Position numbers and translations under genes: made by a program. From NCBI RefSeq assembly GCF_003032475.1, contig NZ_CP028369.1:6324001-6388000 (forward strand): 64,000 bases of DNA, given 5' to 3'. Below the pieces are notes generated by a model. It saw nothing but the letters and a program-made list of their open reading frames with translations. It did no database searches and had not been told where the DNA came from. Numbering within the stretch: the stretch's first letter is position 1; each line of letters opens with the position of its first letter. Origin of the DNA: Streptomyces sp. P3 (GTDB lineage Bacteria; Actinomycetota; Actinomycetes; Streptomycetales; Streptomycetaceae). Positions 18,166 to 26,465 of the stretch are shown here, piece after piece.

Positions 18166-19473
18166 GTGGATCGTCCCATGGAGCGCTCTCCCGCGCGCCG
18201 TACCCTGCTGGCTGGTGCGGCGGGGGCCGGTGCGGCAATCGTGTGGGGAGCTGCGGGGAGGGGCGTCGCCGGAGGGTGGGGGCGCCCCGCGGGGCAACAA
18301 GCGGTGGACGCCGAGGCGGCGCGTCTGAAGCAGCGGCTGATTCGGCTGCGGAGGGACATCCACCGACATCCCGAAGGGCCCGGTCAGGAGCAGCGCACCG
18401 CCGCTGTGGTGGCCCGGGAGCTGCGCGCGGCGGGGTTGAGCGTCACCACGGCGGTGGGCGGCCACGGCGTCGTCGGGGTGCTGAGGGGCTCGCGCCCGGG
18501 TCGGACCGTCGCGTACCGGGCAGACATGGACGCGGTGCCGCCCACGGACATCGTCGGGGGAGGCCCGGCACCGGCCCATCTGTGCGGACACGACATCCAC
18601 ACCGCAGTGGCCCTCGGCGTCGCTCAGGTCCTGGCTCGGCTGCGGCAGCAACTGAGCGGAACGGTGGTCTTCCTCTTCCAACCCGCCGAGGAGGCACTGT
18701 CCGGCGCCCGCGCGATGATCGAGGCGGGAGTGCTGGAGCGCACGCGCGTGGAGGAGATCCACGCGCTGCACTGCGGACCGTTCCCCGTCGGGCGGTTCGC
18801 CGTCACCGCAGGCTACGGGCTGCCCGGTCAGGACAAGGCGGAAGTGACGCTCTCCGGGCCCGACGCGCCCGACGCCGCGCGACGACTGGCCGCCGAGATC
18901 GGCGCGCTCGCGACGGTGACACCGCCGCAGACTCCCGCGGACCTGGAGCGGATGGTCGCCGACGCCCAGACCCCCGACGGGCCGCTGGCCCGATTCGTGG
19001 CCATCCGGGCCCGAGCGCAGGAAGCCAAGGTGAGTGTGTCCTACCGCTGCTGGCCACCGGAGCGGTACCCGGAGGTACGCGAGCACATTCGCCGCCTGGC
19101 CACGTCATACCCAGGCGCCGGTGTGACGTTCCCCGCCGAGCCGTTCCCCGCCATGGTCTGCCCAGAACGCGACGGCCTCGTCCTCGCCCACCACCTGCGC
19201 CGCACACTCGGTCGAGACGCAGTGACCAACCTCCACGCCGCCTTCCCGCCCTTCAGCGGCGAGGACTTCGCCCTCTACTTGAACCGCGTCCCGGGCACGT
19301 TCACCTTCCTCGGCGTCCGCGCTCCCGGCGCCCCCATCACCCACAGCTACCCGCACTACCCCGACTTCGCCCCGGACGAGCGCGCCATCGGCCTCGGCGT
19401 ACGGGCGATGGCAGGCTGGATCGCAGAGCGAACCCGCAGCGTGCCGGACCTGCCCGGCAGATCAGGCGACTAG
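18166..19473 (+). CDS. Exported M20-family amidohydrolase/peptidase
   Basis: The GTG at 18166 is 5-7 bp after AAGGGGGAA. The 435-residue protein has a probable Tat signal (ARRTLLAGAAGAGAA). The M20D metal site is visible: CGHDIHTAVALG (first His and bridging Asp region), QPAEEA (catalytic and metal Glu), HALHCGPF, and near the end ITHSYPHYPDF. The dimerisation insert lies between. Family members remove acyl or amino acid groups (hippurate, N-acyl amino acids, IAA conjugates). The Tat motif suggests folding in the cytoplasm before export. Substrate unknown. Confidence 0.85.
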   Translation: MDRPMERSPARRTLLAGAAGAGAAIVWGAAGRGVAGGWGRPAGQQAVDAEAARLKQRLIRLRRDIHRHPEGPGQEQRTAAVVARELRAAGLSVTTAVGGHGVVGVLRGSRPGRTVAYRADMDAVPPTDIVGGGPAPAHLCGHDIHTAVALGVAQVLARLRQQLSGTVVFLFQPAEEALSGARAMIEAGVLERTRVEEIHALHCGPFPVGRFAVTAGYGLPGQDKAEVTLSGPDAPDAARRLAAEIGALATVTPPQTPADLERMVADAQTPDGPLARFVAIRARAQEAKVSVSYRCWPPERYPEVREHIRRLATSYPGAGVTFPAEPFPAMVCPERDGLVLAHHLRRTLGRDAVTNLHAAFPPFSGEDFALYLNRVPGTFTFLGVRAPGAPITHSYPHYPDFAPDERAIGLGVRAMAGWIAERTRSVPDLPGRSGD

Positions 19474-19588
19474 AGAAACCCGCTGAACGCCGGATCGCGC
19501 CGGCCGCGTCCCGCCCGAGAACACTCAGCGACGGAGTCGCTCCCCGGATCGTCGCGACTGGTGAGCCTTGGCGAGCTTTCGCGGTCGG

Positions 19589-19625
19589 CAGGTAGGGGGA
19601 GACCGGATCGGTCTCCCCCTGCCTG
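19589..19625. terminator. Bidirectional hairpin between convergent genes
   Basis: Perfect 12-bp arms AGGGGGAGACCG (19594-19605) and its complement (19609-19620) enclose a 3-nt loop, with extra pairing on both sides. The position between two gene ends fits a shared terminator. Confidence 0.75.
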
Positions 19626-19642
19626 CCTCTTCGGCCGACGGT

Positions 19643-21553
19643 TCAGTTGGGGGTGGGCACGGTGTGGACGGTGACGGGGAGGTTGGTGCGGTTGCCGTGG
19701 CGGTTGATGCCGAGGCGGCCTGTTGCGGCGGGGACGGCTTCGTTGCCGAGGGTGTAGAGCTGGTTGGTGACGTCGTAACGGTTGGGCGTGTGGCCATTGG
19801 TGTTGGCGGTGGCGGTGTGGATGGCGGTGGTGGCGGTCAGGACGGCGTCGTGGGCGAGGACGGGCCAGTAGCTCCCTTTGAGGTGGTCGGCGGGGAAGCG
19901 CAGGCCGTGGTGGTCGGAGACGAAGGCCTGGACGAATCCGGTGTAGAGGCCGTGGTCGCGGTTGGTGGCGGCGGCGAGACCGGCAGGGGAGGGGAAGGAC
20001 GCGTACATGAGGGTGATGGGCGCCTCGGGGTCGTGGAGGGCTTTCATTCCGGGGTCGAGTGCTGCCGCGTCGGAGCCGGTGACGACGGTGATCGGCTTCT
20101 TGTAGCAGCTGCGGTGCCGGAGGGCTTCGAGGAAGGTGGGCAGGTACTTGGCCCGGGCGGCGTAGTACACGACGTCGATGCTGTCGGCGCCGCGGCAGAG
20201 GTTCTGGCTGATGCTGGGCATCGCGGCGTCGGCCCCGCCCTGCGGGCTGAAGGGGAAGTCGGGGGAGTCGTCGTCCAGGTACTTGCTGAGGGACGGGATC
20301 GTTCGGAAGCCGTGGTCGAGGGATTTCGTGTAGAGGTCGCTTCCCCCGGTGGGGGTCACGTCGCTTCCGATCAGAGCGACCGTGTGCGGGCCGGTGTCGA
20401 GGTTCCTTCCGAGGGCGGTGAGCTGGTCCCTGTTCGGCATGGCGATGCGGACGAGGCCGTTGATCGGCCCGCGGGGGTCGATGGCGCCGGTGCTGTCGAA
20501 CCCGTCGGCGGTGATGAGGTCGGCGACCATCGGAATGCCGACCTTGCTCAACGCCCGGGCGGCGTCGACGGACTGCTGCTGGCTCAGGCCCATCCCGACC
20601 ACTGCCACGAGTCCCTTCTCGGCTTTCAGGCCGTCGACGGCGTGTTCCCACCGTTCCTCGCCGCTGCCCATGTTGGCCAGGACGAGTCGGATCTTCGGGT
20701 GGCTGTCGCTCTCGTTCGCCCGTTCGACGGCCGTGTAGGCGCCTTCGATCTCCCCGACGAACTGGTCGAGCGTCAGGTCCTTCTGTTTGCCCCGCGAGGT
20801 CAGCGGCGCCAGGAATCCGATCGTGACGAAGTTGCCGTCCTTCACCGTCTGCCGGTTCTCCGCGTCGAGAGCGGTGAGGACCGGCTCGAGGCCGGTGCCG
20901 AAGACCCCGGCGCCGTCCTGGCCGTCCGTCACGCCGGTGCATTCCCCGGCATGCGTCATCAGGGACGTGTTCCGGCTGCCGCAGTGCTTGCGCTCGAATG
21001 CTTCGTCCTGCACCTGCTTGTCGTGGTCGCGCTGTGCCTGGACGTGACGCGTGTGAATCTGCCATCCGCCGATGGCCGCGGCCAGCACCATTGTTGTCGC
21101 CGCTGCGCCGCAGGCGACCAGACCCCGGCGGGTCCTCACCCATCCGCCGGCTCGCTGCCGCCACCGCCCGTCGGGCTCCGACGGCGGCATCGGCGGGGCG
21201 CTCACGGTGGCGTCGGGCTCCACCGGCGCCGTCCCCTTCCTGACGGCGTCCCAGGCCCGCTCCCACCGCTGGAGCCCCTCGCCCGTCACACCGCAGGCGG
21301 TCACGTAGGCGGCCACGAAATCCCAGTCGGGGAGATCATCCGCTTTCAGCGTGGTGCTGACCGTCGGAGACGTCAGCCGCTTCGAACCCTGCCGGTCCGT
21401 CTTGACCTCCAACTGCTTCAGCGTGATGCCCCTGCGCTCGCGTAATTCCTTGAGCGCTTGGCGGAACTCCCGCTGATCCGCGATCCGCAGTGGGTCGGAC
21501 ACCTGGCCGCCCGCGTCTCCCGCCCCCGCTGCGTCCTGAGTCTGCTCGGTCAC
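19643..21553 (-). CDS. DNA-binding/transmembrane/periplasmic-binding-protein fusion
   Basis: The GTG at 21553 gives 636 residues and overlaps the upstream stop by four bases (GTGA). Residues 22-107 are a cytoplasmic helix-turn-helix of the Streptomyces XRE-like kind (FRQALKELRERRGITLKQLE, LPDWDFVAAYVTACG). A linker leads to one membrane helix at about 145-164 (LVACGAAATTMVLAAAIGGW). The outside part (about 170-636) is a type I periplasmic-binding fold like branched-chain amino-acid receptors: TIGFLAPLTSR, EKGLVAVVGMGLSQQQSVD, GIPMVADLITADGFD, THTVALIGSD-type strands. It looks like a one-piece membrane sensor-regulator. Ligand and target unknown. Confidence 0.8.
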   Translation of the reverse strand: MTEQTQDAAGAGDAGGQVSDPLRIADQREFRQALKELRERRGITLKQLEVKTDRQGSKRLTSPTVSTTLKADDLPDWDFVAAYVTACGVTGEGLQRWERAWDAVRKGTAPVEPDATVSAPPMPPSEPDGRWRQRAGGWVRTRRGLVACGAAATTMVLAAAIGGWQIHTRHVQAQRDHDKQVQDEAFERKHCGSRNTSLMTHAGECTGVTDGQDGAGVFGTGLEPVLTALDAENRQTVKDGNFVTIGFLAPLTSRGKQKDLTLDQFVGEIEGAYTAVERANESDSHPKIRLVLANMGSGEERWEHAVDGLKAEKGLVAVVGMGLSQQQSVDAARALSKVGIPMVADLITADGFDSTGAIDPRGPINGLVRIAMPNRDQLTALGRNLDTGPHTVALIGSDVTPTGGSDLYTKSLDHGFRTIPSLSKYLDDDSPDFPFSPQGGADAAMPSISQNLCRGADSIDVVYYAARAKYLPTFLEALRHRSCYKKPITVVTGSDAAALDPGMKALHDPEAPITLMYASFPSPAGLAAATNRDHGLYTGFVQAFVSDHHGLRFPADHLKGSYWPVLAHDAVLTATTAIHTATANTNGHTPNRYDVTNQLYTLGNEAVPAATGRLGINRHGNRTNLPVTVHTVPTPN

Positions 21554-21810
21554 TGGGCGCCGCCCGGGGACGAGGCGGTCAGACGCTGCTCGCTGAGCCA
21601 GGAGCCGATCTGCGCCGCGGCGGCGCCGGCGGCCATGACCATGCCGAGAGCGGTCGTGACGGACTGCCCGCTCGCGACGCAGACGACGACCACCACCAGA
21701 ATCACGGTGAAGACGGTGATGCGGTGTCCGGGCGTGAGAGCCGTTCCGCACTGAACCTGAGATGCGGGTGCGGGCTGTGGGGGTGTCCTTCGGTAAAGGC
21801 GCAGAGACAT
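21550..21810 (-). CDS. Small membrane protein coupled to the sensor-regulator
   Basis: The 86-residue protein has two hydrophobic stretches (ITVFTVILVVVVVCVASG, ALGMVMAAGAAAAQIGSWL), so probably two membrane helices. Its stop overlaps the start of the sensor-regulator gene (GTGA), indicating translational coupling and a shared complex or job. No known family recognised. Confidence 0.65.
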   Translation of the reverse strand: MSLRLYRRTPPQPAPASQVQCGTALTPGHRITVFTVILVVVVVCVASGQSVTTALGMVMAAGAAAAQIGSWLSEQRLTASSPGGAQ

Positions 21811-22630
21811 GACGGGCTACCTGCCTTCCTGGGCGCGGCACAAGTGCCGACTTGAGAGCTCCACTTCCGGTTACCGGCCGAGATGCGGAGTGAGGTGTCT
21901 GGTTCTCATTGTTTGTCTCTGCGGAACCGAAACAACCCGGTTGGCGTCATCGGAAATAAACCGAACAATCACGCTCAATTAGTGGTTCGTTCTTTGATTT
22001 TCCGCTCGTTCAAGCGGCTCGTTCCAAGCACCTTCCAGCCAGCCGCCGAGTCGTCGCTGTGCTCCCCGTCCAGCGCCCGAAGTCCGTGTCCTGCTCCGGA
22101 GGCGAGGCGCGCCCGGTTTCCGAACAAGCCACCCGAACTGCGCATCTGTCGTCCAGGTCCTTCGGAACGTCCGAAGGATCTTGCGATAGAGCCATGGTGA
22201 TGGTGACCTGGTGCTGTGAGCGGCTCCGGCCGCGCGTCCTCAAGATGCCGAACTGCCTTCCTGGGCACAGCAGCGCATCGACAGGGACGAGAGAGAGGGG
22301 GCTCCTGTTACCGGCTGGAGCCCCCTCGCCATTCTCGCTGTCGCCTCCGGTTCAGGGGGATCCGACCTATTCGGAATGATCGCCGCTCGGAGAGGAATCC
22401 TCATAAAAGCGGCGGCGAAGTGCTGCGTCATCACGGACTCACTCTCTGTGCGGCTATCCTGTGGCGGATTGGACAGAGGCTCATTTGCGAATTGTTTTCC
22501 TGCCGCCATTTGGGCTGTAGCCGGGTTCGGACTCTTCACTGTGCACGGTGCAGCAGGAGGTGAGCCGTCTCTCTGCACAGGTCATCAGGTGGTTGCAGAG
22601 ACGGGACAGAGAGACGACGCGGAAGGCGGC
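21811..22630. other. Long intergenic region
   Basis: About 800 bp. The part near 21880-22010 is unusually AT-rich for this window and is likely the promoter region of the membrane pair. The rest has no defendable gene. A strong hairpin lies at 22296-22326. Confidence 0.4.
22296..22326. terminator. 10-bp hairpin with no clear gene
   Basis: Arms AGGGGGCTCC (22296-22305) and GGAGCCCCCT (22317-22326) enclose an 11-nt loop. No gene obviously ends here, so it may belong to an unrecognised small RNA or a lost gene. Confidence 0.5.
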
Positions 22631-23220
22631 TCAGACTTCGAGATGGGCGACGTGAAGCATGGCGCCGCCCCACACCCGCAGCAGCAGTCCGCGGCACTTT
22701 GCCGGTGCTGGGAACCTTCCGACGAGTGCGCTGTCGATGGTCACGTCGTATGTGTCGCCGTTCCGGGTTGCGGCGATGTGATGGCTGCGGGTGATGTCCG
22801 CAACCCCTTGCTGGTGCTGGGATCCGATCCAGGCGCCGCTGGGGAGCTGCACCGTGCGGGCGTAGAAGCCGCCGTCGTCCTGCCACTCGTCCTGGAAGCG
22901 TGGAACCCACCGGCTGATCGTCGTCGCCGACGTCACCGGATCCCAGGGCGAAGCCATAGCCGTCGGAATTGCTGGAAGGAGCGTCGACGACGGTGTCGAA
23001 GGAAACGGTCGAGGCGTAGCACCCGCTGCCCGGCACCCACGCGCCGTACAAGTGCGCGTACTGATCGGCCCCGCCGGGCGAGCCGACGTCCGCGGCGTCG
23101 CCGGCCTGCGTGGGACGTGGACGTCCCGTAGCCGTTCCCGAAGGGCTGGAAGGCCACGGCCGGGGCGCGGCGTCTGGCCTGCCGAGACGGCTGCAGTAAC
23201 CCGTCCTCAAACTGCGGTCG
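22631..23220 (-). pseudogene. Frameshifted secreted/lectin-like protein gene
   Basis: Three minus-strand frames must be joined: AVAFQPFGNGYGTSTSHAG, then DAADVGSPGGADQYAHLYGAWV...SDGYGFALG, then DPVTSATTISRWVPRFQDEW up to the stop at 22631. The switches lie near 23110 and 22955. The final part (FYARTVQLPSGAWIGSQHQQ, RLLLRVWGG-like end) suggests a beta-sandwich. Two shifts in about 170 bp indicate decay or sequencing error. Family not recognised. Confidence 0.55.
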
Positions 23221-23281
23221 TGGGTGTTCCAGGCGGTTCTCGCCGCCCGGAACACCCACGACCCAGAGCAACAGCCATTGT

Positions 23282-24154
23282 TCACCTGGCGAGTTCGACC
23301 GATGCGTCCAGCCGCGTCAGCTTCCTGGGGTTCCTCACCAGGTAGACCCGGGTGACTTGCCCGTTCTCCACCACGAGGCTCAGCGCCGTGACCGACTCGC
23401 CGTCGATCTCGATCCGGCCCGCGGGCGCGCCGTTGAGCCACACGGCCGTCGCGTCGAGCGCGGTCGCCTCCACCCGGTTCGCGCGCGCGAGCACCTTCGC
23501 CACCTGTTCGACCCCGTGGATCGGAGCCAGAGCAGCGGCCGCAAGCCCGCCACCGTCGGCGATCAGGACCACGTCCGGTGCCATGACCTCCATCAGCTCC
23601 TGCAACCGCCCGGTTCGCAACGAGGCCAAGAACCGCTCCACCACTGCCTGTTGCTCCGACCGGCTCACCTGCACCCGCGGCCGCCGAGCCGCCACATGCT
23701 CGCGTGCCCGCCGCGCGATCTGCCGGACCGCGGTCGCGGACTTCCCGACGGCCCCGGCGATCTCGTCGTACGGCATCTCGAAGACCTCGCGGAGCACGAA
23801 CACCGCCGGCTCCGTCGGCCCGAGCGTTTCCAGCACGGTGAGCATCGCGATCGAGACGCTCTCCGCGAGTTCGACATCGTCGGCGACATCGGGGCTGGTC
23901 AGCACAGGCTCCGGCAGCCACTCGCCAACGTATTCCTCGCGGCTGCGCGACAACGAACGCAGGCGGTTGAGCGCTTGCCGTGTGACGACCCGAACAAGGT
24001 ACGCCCGTGGGTCACGCACCTGCGAGTGGTCGACGTCGACCCACCGCAGCCAGGACTCCTGCACCACGTCCTCCGCATCGGCCGCCGACCCGAGCATCTC
24101 GTAGGCGACCGTGAACAGCAGGCTGCGATGGGCGACGAAGGCGTTCTCGGTCAT
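23282..24154 (-). CDS. ECF41-family sigma factor
   Basis: The 290-residue protein has sigma-2 (LLFTVAYEMLGSAADAEDVV), the WLPEP linker, and sigma-4 (VFVLREVFEMPYDEIAGAVG). A SnoaL-like C-terminal extension carries the DGGG motif and the final NPRKL. These three motifs define ECF41 sigma factors, whose extension contacts the core domains and modulates activity in place of an anti-sigma factor. The start overlaps the stop of the upstream carboxymuconolactone-decarboxylase gene by four bases, the usual ECF41 partnership. Confidence 0.93.
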   Translation of the reverse strand: MTENAFVAHRSLLFTVAYEMLGSAADAEDVVQESWLRWVDVDHSQVRDPRAYLVRVVTRQALNRLRSLSRSREEYVGEWLPEPVLTSPDVADDVELAESVSIAMLTVLETLGPTEPAVFVLREVFEMPYDEIAGAVGKSATAVRQIARRAREHVAARRPRVQVSRSEQQAVVERFLASLRTGRLQELMEVMAPDVVLIADGGGLAAAALAPIHGVEQVAKVLARANRVEATALDATAVWLNGAPAGRIEIDGESVTALSLVVENGQVTRVYLVRNPRKLTRLDASVELAR

Positions 24155-24726
24155 GCCGACGACGCCACGCGGGTGTCAGGACGCGTGGCCAGCGGAATCT
24201 CGCACGCGTCGGAGAAGCCCTGCGAGCTGATCCCGTTCGCGTTGTTGTTCCTGGTCGCCATGTTGACGAAGGCGATGTACGCAGTGAGCTCGACCATCGC
24301 CGCCGGGCCGAGCCGGTCGAGCAGGCTCGCGTACATTTCGTCGGTGACGGTCGGCGGCGTGTGCGTCATGGCCTCGGCGTACTCGAGGACGTCCCGCTCC
24401 AGCGGGGTGAACGCCTCCGACTCCCGCCACCTCGGCACCTGGCTCGCCTTGGCCGGGTCCAGGTTCTGGTTCTGCGCCTGGAAGTAGCCGACGTCGAGGC
24501 ACCAGCTGCAGCCGACCTGCGTCGCGACTGCCATGTGCGCGAACGACTTGAGGCTCGCGTCGGCCTCGTCCCACTCGGCCAGCTTGGCGGAGAACTCCAG
24601 GTTGGACGTGGCGACCTTGGGGCTGTGCCACACCACCTCGACGGGCTCGGCCACGGCCCCAAGTTGCTTGATCATGTTTTCGCTGAGTTCGGTGGGGAGT
24701 TCGGCTTTCGGAACGCGCAGTGCCAT
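24151..24726 (-). CDS. Carboxymuconolactone-decarboxylase/AhpD-like protein
   Basis: The 191-residue protein starts at ATG 24726 after CCAAGGAGG. It has the AhpD/CMD redox motif in VGCSWCLDVG (CxxC) and the following helical core (FTPLERDVLEYAEAMT, LLDRLGPAAMVELTAYIAFV). ECF41 genes are usually linked to such CMD or oxidoreductase genes, and these are the main known ECF41 targets. The substrate is unknown; a peroxide or thiol-dependent reductase role is likely. A longer frame (ATG 24759) would start almost at the expected transcript start. Confidence 0.9.
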   Translation of the reverse strand: MALRVPKAELPTELSENMIKQLGAVAEPVEVVWHSPKVATSNLEFSAKLAEWDEADASLKSFAHMAVATQVGCSWCLDVGYFQAQNQNLDPAKASQVPRWRESEAFTPLERDVLEYAEAMTHTPPTVTDEMYASLLDRLGPAAMVELTAYIAFVNMATRNNNANGISSQGFSDACEIPLATRPDTRVASSA

Positions 24727-24762
24727 GGTGTCCTCCTTGGGCGTTTGCTTGTCAGACATGAA

Positions 24763-24789
24763 GACACCGCCGGGCCCGCGATTGTGACA
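24763..24789 (-). promoter_or_regulatory. ECF41-type promoter of the CMD-sigma operon
   Basis: On the minus strand TGTCACA (24789-24783) is followed after exactly 16 bases by TGTC (24766-24763). The published ECF41 consensus is TGTCACA-N16-CGTC, so one base differs. It sits about 37 bp before the CMD start codon, which fits autoregulation. Confidence 0.75.
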
Positions 24790-24849
24790 ACCGCCGGCAC
24801 CGCCGCGCACGGAGATCCGCAAGGTCGGAGAAGCGTCCGGCAGGGGGTG

Positions 24850-25176
24850 TCAGCGCTTCGGCATGGGAGGCAGTTCGGCGTGCCGGACCGTGTAGCCGCC
24901 CTTGGTTACCGGGGCGTACGGCGCGGGGGCCATACAGGTTCCGACGGGGGCTTCCGCAGGTTCGGTGTCGCCGCCCGGCAGCAGGTTTACACCGTTCCAG
25001 GAGAAGCCCACGCGGTCGTCGGAGCGGCCCCTGTCCTTGCCACCGTCGTAGACGCTGAATCCGACCTGCTTGCCCAGTTCGTCCGGGCCGCCCGGGCTCA
25101 CCTTTGTGACGACCGCTGTCAGCGTCGCTGTGCGGGGGCCGGTGACCGCGCAAGCCTCTTCCTCGGCTCCGGCCAC
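24850..25176 (-). CDS. Probable 5'-truncated secreted protein (repetin-like)
   Basis: The frame (GTG at 25176, 108 residues) reads ATLTAVVTKVSPGGPDELGK, GFSVYDGGKDRGRSDDRVGF, SWNGVNLLPGG. It resembles the C-terminal half of Streptomyces exported proteins annotated repetin. No signal peptide is in frame upstream, and the preceding DNA is a GC-rich CCCG repeat (about 25244-25263), so the 5' half is probably lost. Confidence 0.5.
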   Translation of the reverse strand: MAGAEEEACAVTGPRTATLTAVVTKVSPGGPDELGKQVGFSVYDGGKDRGRSDDRVGFSWNGVNLLPGGDTEPAEAPVGTCMAPAPYAPVTKGGYTVRHAELPPMPKR

Positions 25177-25311
25177 AACAAGTCAACGGCCTCGGTGAAC
25201 TCGCCGCACAGGAACCACTGTTCCTGCCCGGAGAGTAGTCCTGCCCCGCCCGCCCGCCCGCCCGGCGTCACGGTCCTCACCTCACGGCGCTGGGGATTAC
25301 GGGTGGGGGCC

Positions 25312-26277
25312 TCACTGTTCCCGGCGCGCCAGGCCTCGCCGGAGTCCGTCCAGAACGTCCCCGACCATCTTCCGGCCGATGGCTGTCATGGTGAACCCCG
25401 TGGAGCCGTGGAACGTCCCCGGGTAGAGGTGCAGCTCGGTCGGGACTCCGGCCTGCGTCAGCCGCTGCGCGTAGTGCAGCCCTTCGTCGCGCAGGGGATC
25501 GAACTCGCAGACGTAGACGAACGCCCGGGGCAGCCCGGAGACGTCCCCGGCGCGCGCCGGGGCCGCGTAGGGCGAGACGTCGGGGCCGCCGCGGTGCTCC
25601 TCGCCGCCGAGGTAGTGATTCCAGCAGATCTCGGCGATGGGACGGTTCCACACCGGGGTGTCGGTGAAGGCCCGCATCGAGGGCGTCGTCAGCCGGTCGT
25701 CCAGCTTGGGGACGCCGAGGTACTGGAAGCAGAGAGCCGGGCCGCGGCGGTCACGGGCCAGCAGGGTGACGGCCGTGGCGAGCCCGGCGCCCGCGCTGTC
25801 GCCGCCGACGGCGAGGCGGGCCGGGTCGATGCCCAGCTCCGCCGCGTGCGCGGTCGTCCACACCAGTGCGGCGTAGGAGTCCTCCAACCCGGCCGGGAAG
25901 GTGTGTTCCGGGGCGAGCCGGTAGTCCACCGAGACGACCACGGCGCCTACCTGGTCGGCGATCCGCAGCAGGTCGGAATGGCAGAACTCCAGGGTGCCGA
26001 GCACGTATCCGCCGCCGTGCATGTACACCAGCCCGGGCAGCACGGCGCCCTCCGCCCCGGCGGCGGTCGGCGTATAGATCCGGACCGGTATCTGCGGCGC
26101 GCCCTCGGGCCCCGGGACGAGGGTGTCGTGGACGTCGACCGGCTGGACCGGCTCGTACACGGGCATGTTCGCCGTCATCGCCTTCTCGGCGTCGCGGGCT
26201 GCGACGATGTCGGCGAAGGGCAGATCGTTGATCATCGCGGCCCACTGGGCCAGCTCGGGATCGAAGGCATAGGCCAT
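25312..26277 (-). CDS. HSL-type alpha/beta hydrolase (esterase)
   Basis: The 321-residue cytosolic enzyme starts at ATG 26277 after GAGGAG. Hormone-sensitive-lipase family IV marks are clear: oxyanion motif HGGGYV, nucleophile GDSAGAG, acid in CEFDPLRDEG and histidine in GTFHGS. It probably cleaves short-chain acyl esters. It lies downstream of a second esterase on the same strand with a hairpin between, so it may have its own promoter. Confidence 0.9.
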   Translation of the reverse strand: MAYAFDPELAQWAAMINDLPFADIVAARDAEKAMTANMPVYEPVQPVDVHDTLVPGPEGAPQIPVRIYTPTAAGAEGAVLPGLVYMHGGGYVLGTLEFCHSDLLRIADQVGAVVVSVDYRLAPEHTFPAGLEDSYAALVWTTAHAAELGIDPARLAVGGDSAGAGLATAVTLLARDRRGPALCFQYLGVPKLDDRLTTPSMRAFTDTPVWNRPIAEICWNHYLGGEEHRGGPDVSPYAAPARAGDVSGLPRAFVYVCEFDPLRDEGLHYAQRLTQAGVPTELHLYPGTFHGSTGFTMTAIGRKMVGDVLDGLRRGLARREQ

Positions 26278-26412
26278 GGTGCTTTGCTCCTCAGAAGGGT
26301 TTCGTGTGCAAGATCGTCGCGACGGCAGCCGGTCTTCGCCCCGTACCTGACATCGAGCGTCAGCATTGGCACGGCTTTTGCGCGGTCGGCCGGCTGCCTG
26401 GGATTCGGTGCC

Positions 26413-26465
26413 GCTCTGGCCCACTGGGGCCGGAGCCTGCCGCTCAGGTCCCAGTGGGCCAGAGC
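26413..26465 (-). terminator. 16-bp hairpin overlapping the esterase stop codon
   Basis: The arms at 26413-26428 and 26450-26465 (GCTCTGGCCCACTGGG and its complement) are perfect with a 21-nt spacer. The hairpin includes the last codons and stop of the carboxylesterase gene, so it likely terminates that transcript. Confidence 0.65.

Noticed and set aside
19470..21266. 598-residue open frame inside the sensor-regulator gene
   Set aside because: Arg/Pro/His-rich shadow frame of the real gene; no protein-like segments.
22536..23921. Long minus-strand frame spanning the sigma factor gene
   Set aside because: Only its middle piece (about 22955-23110) looks coding; the rest is a shadow of the ECF41 gene.
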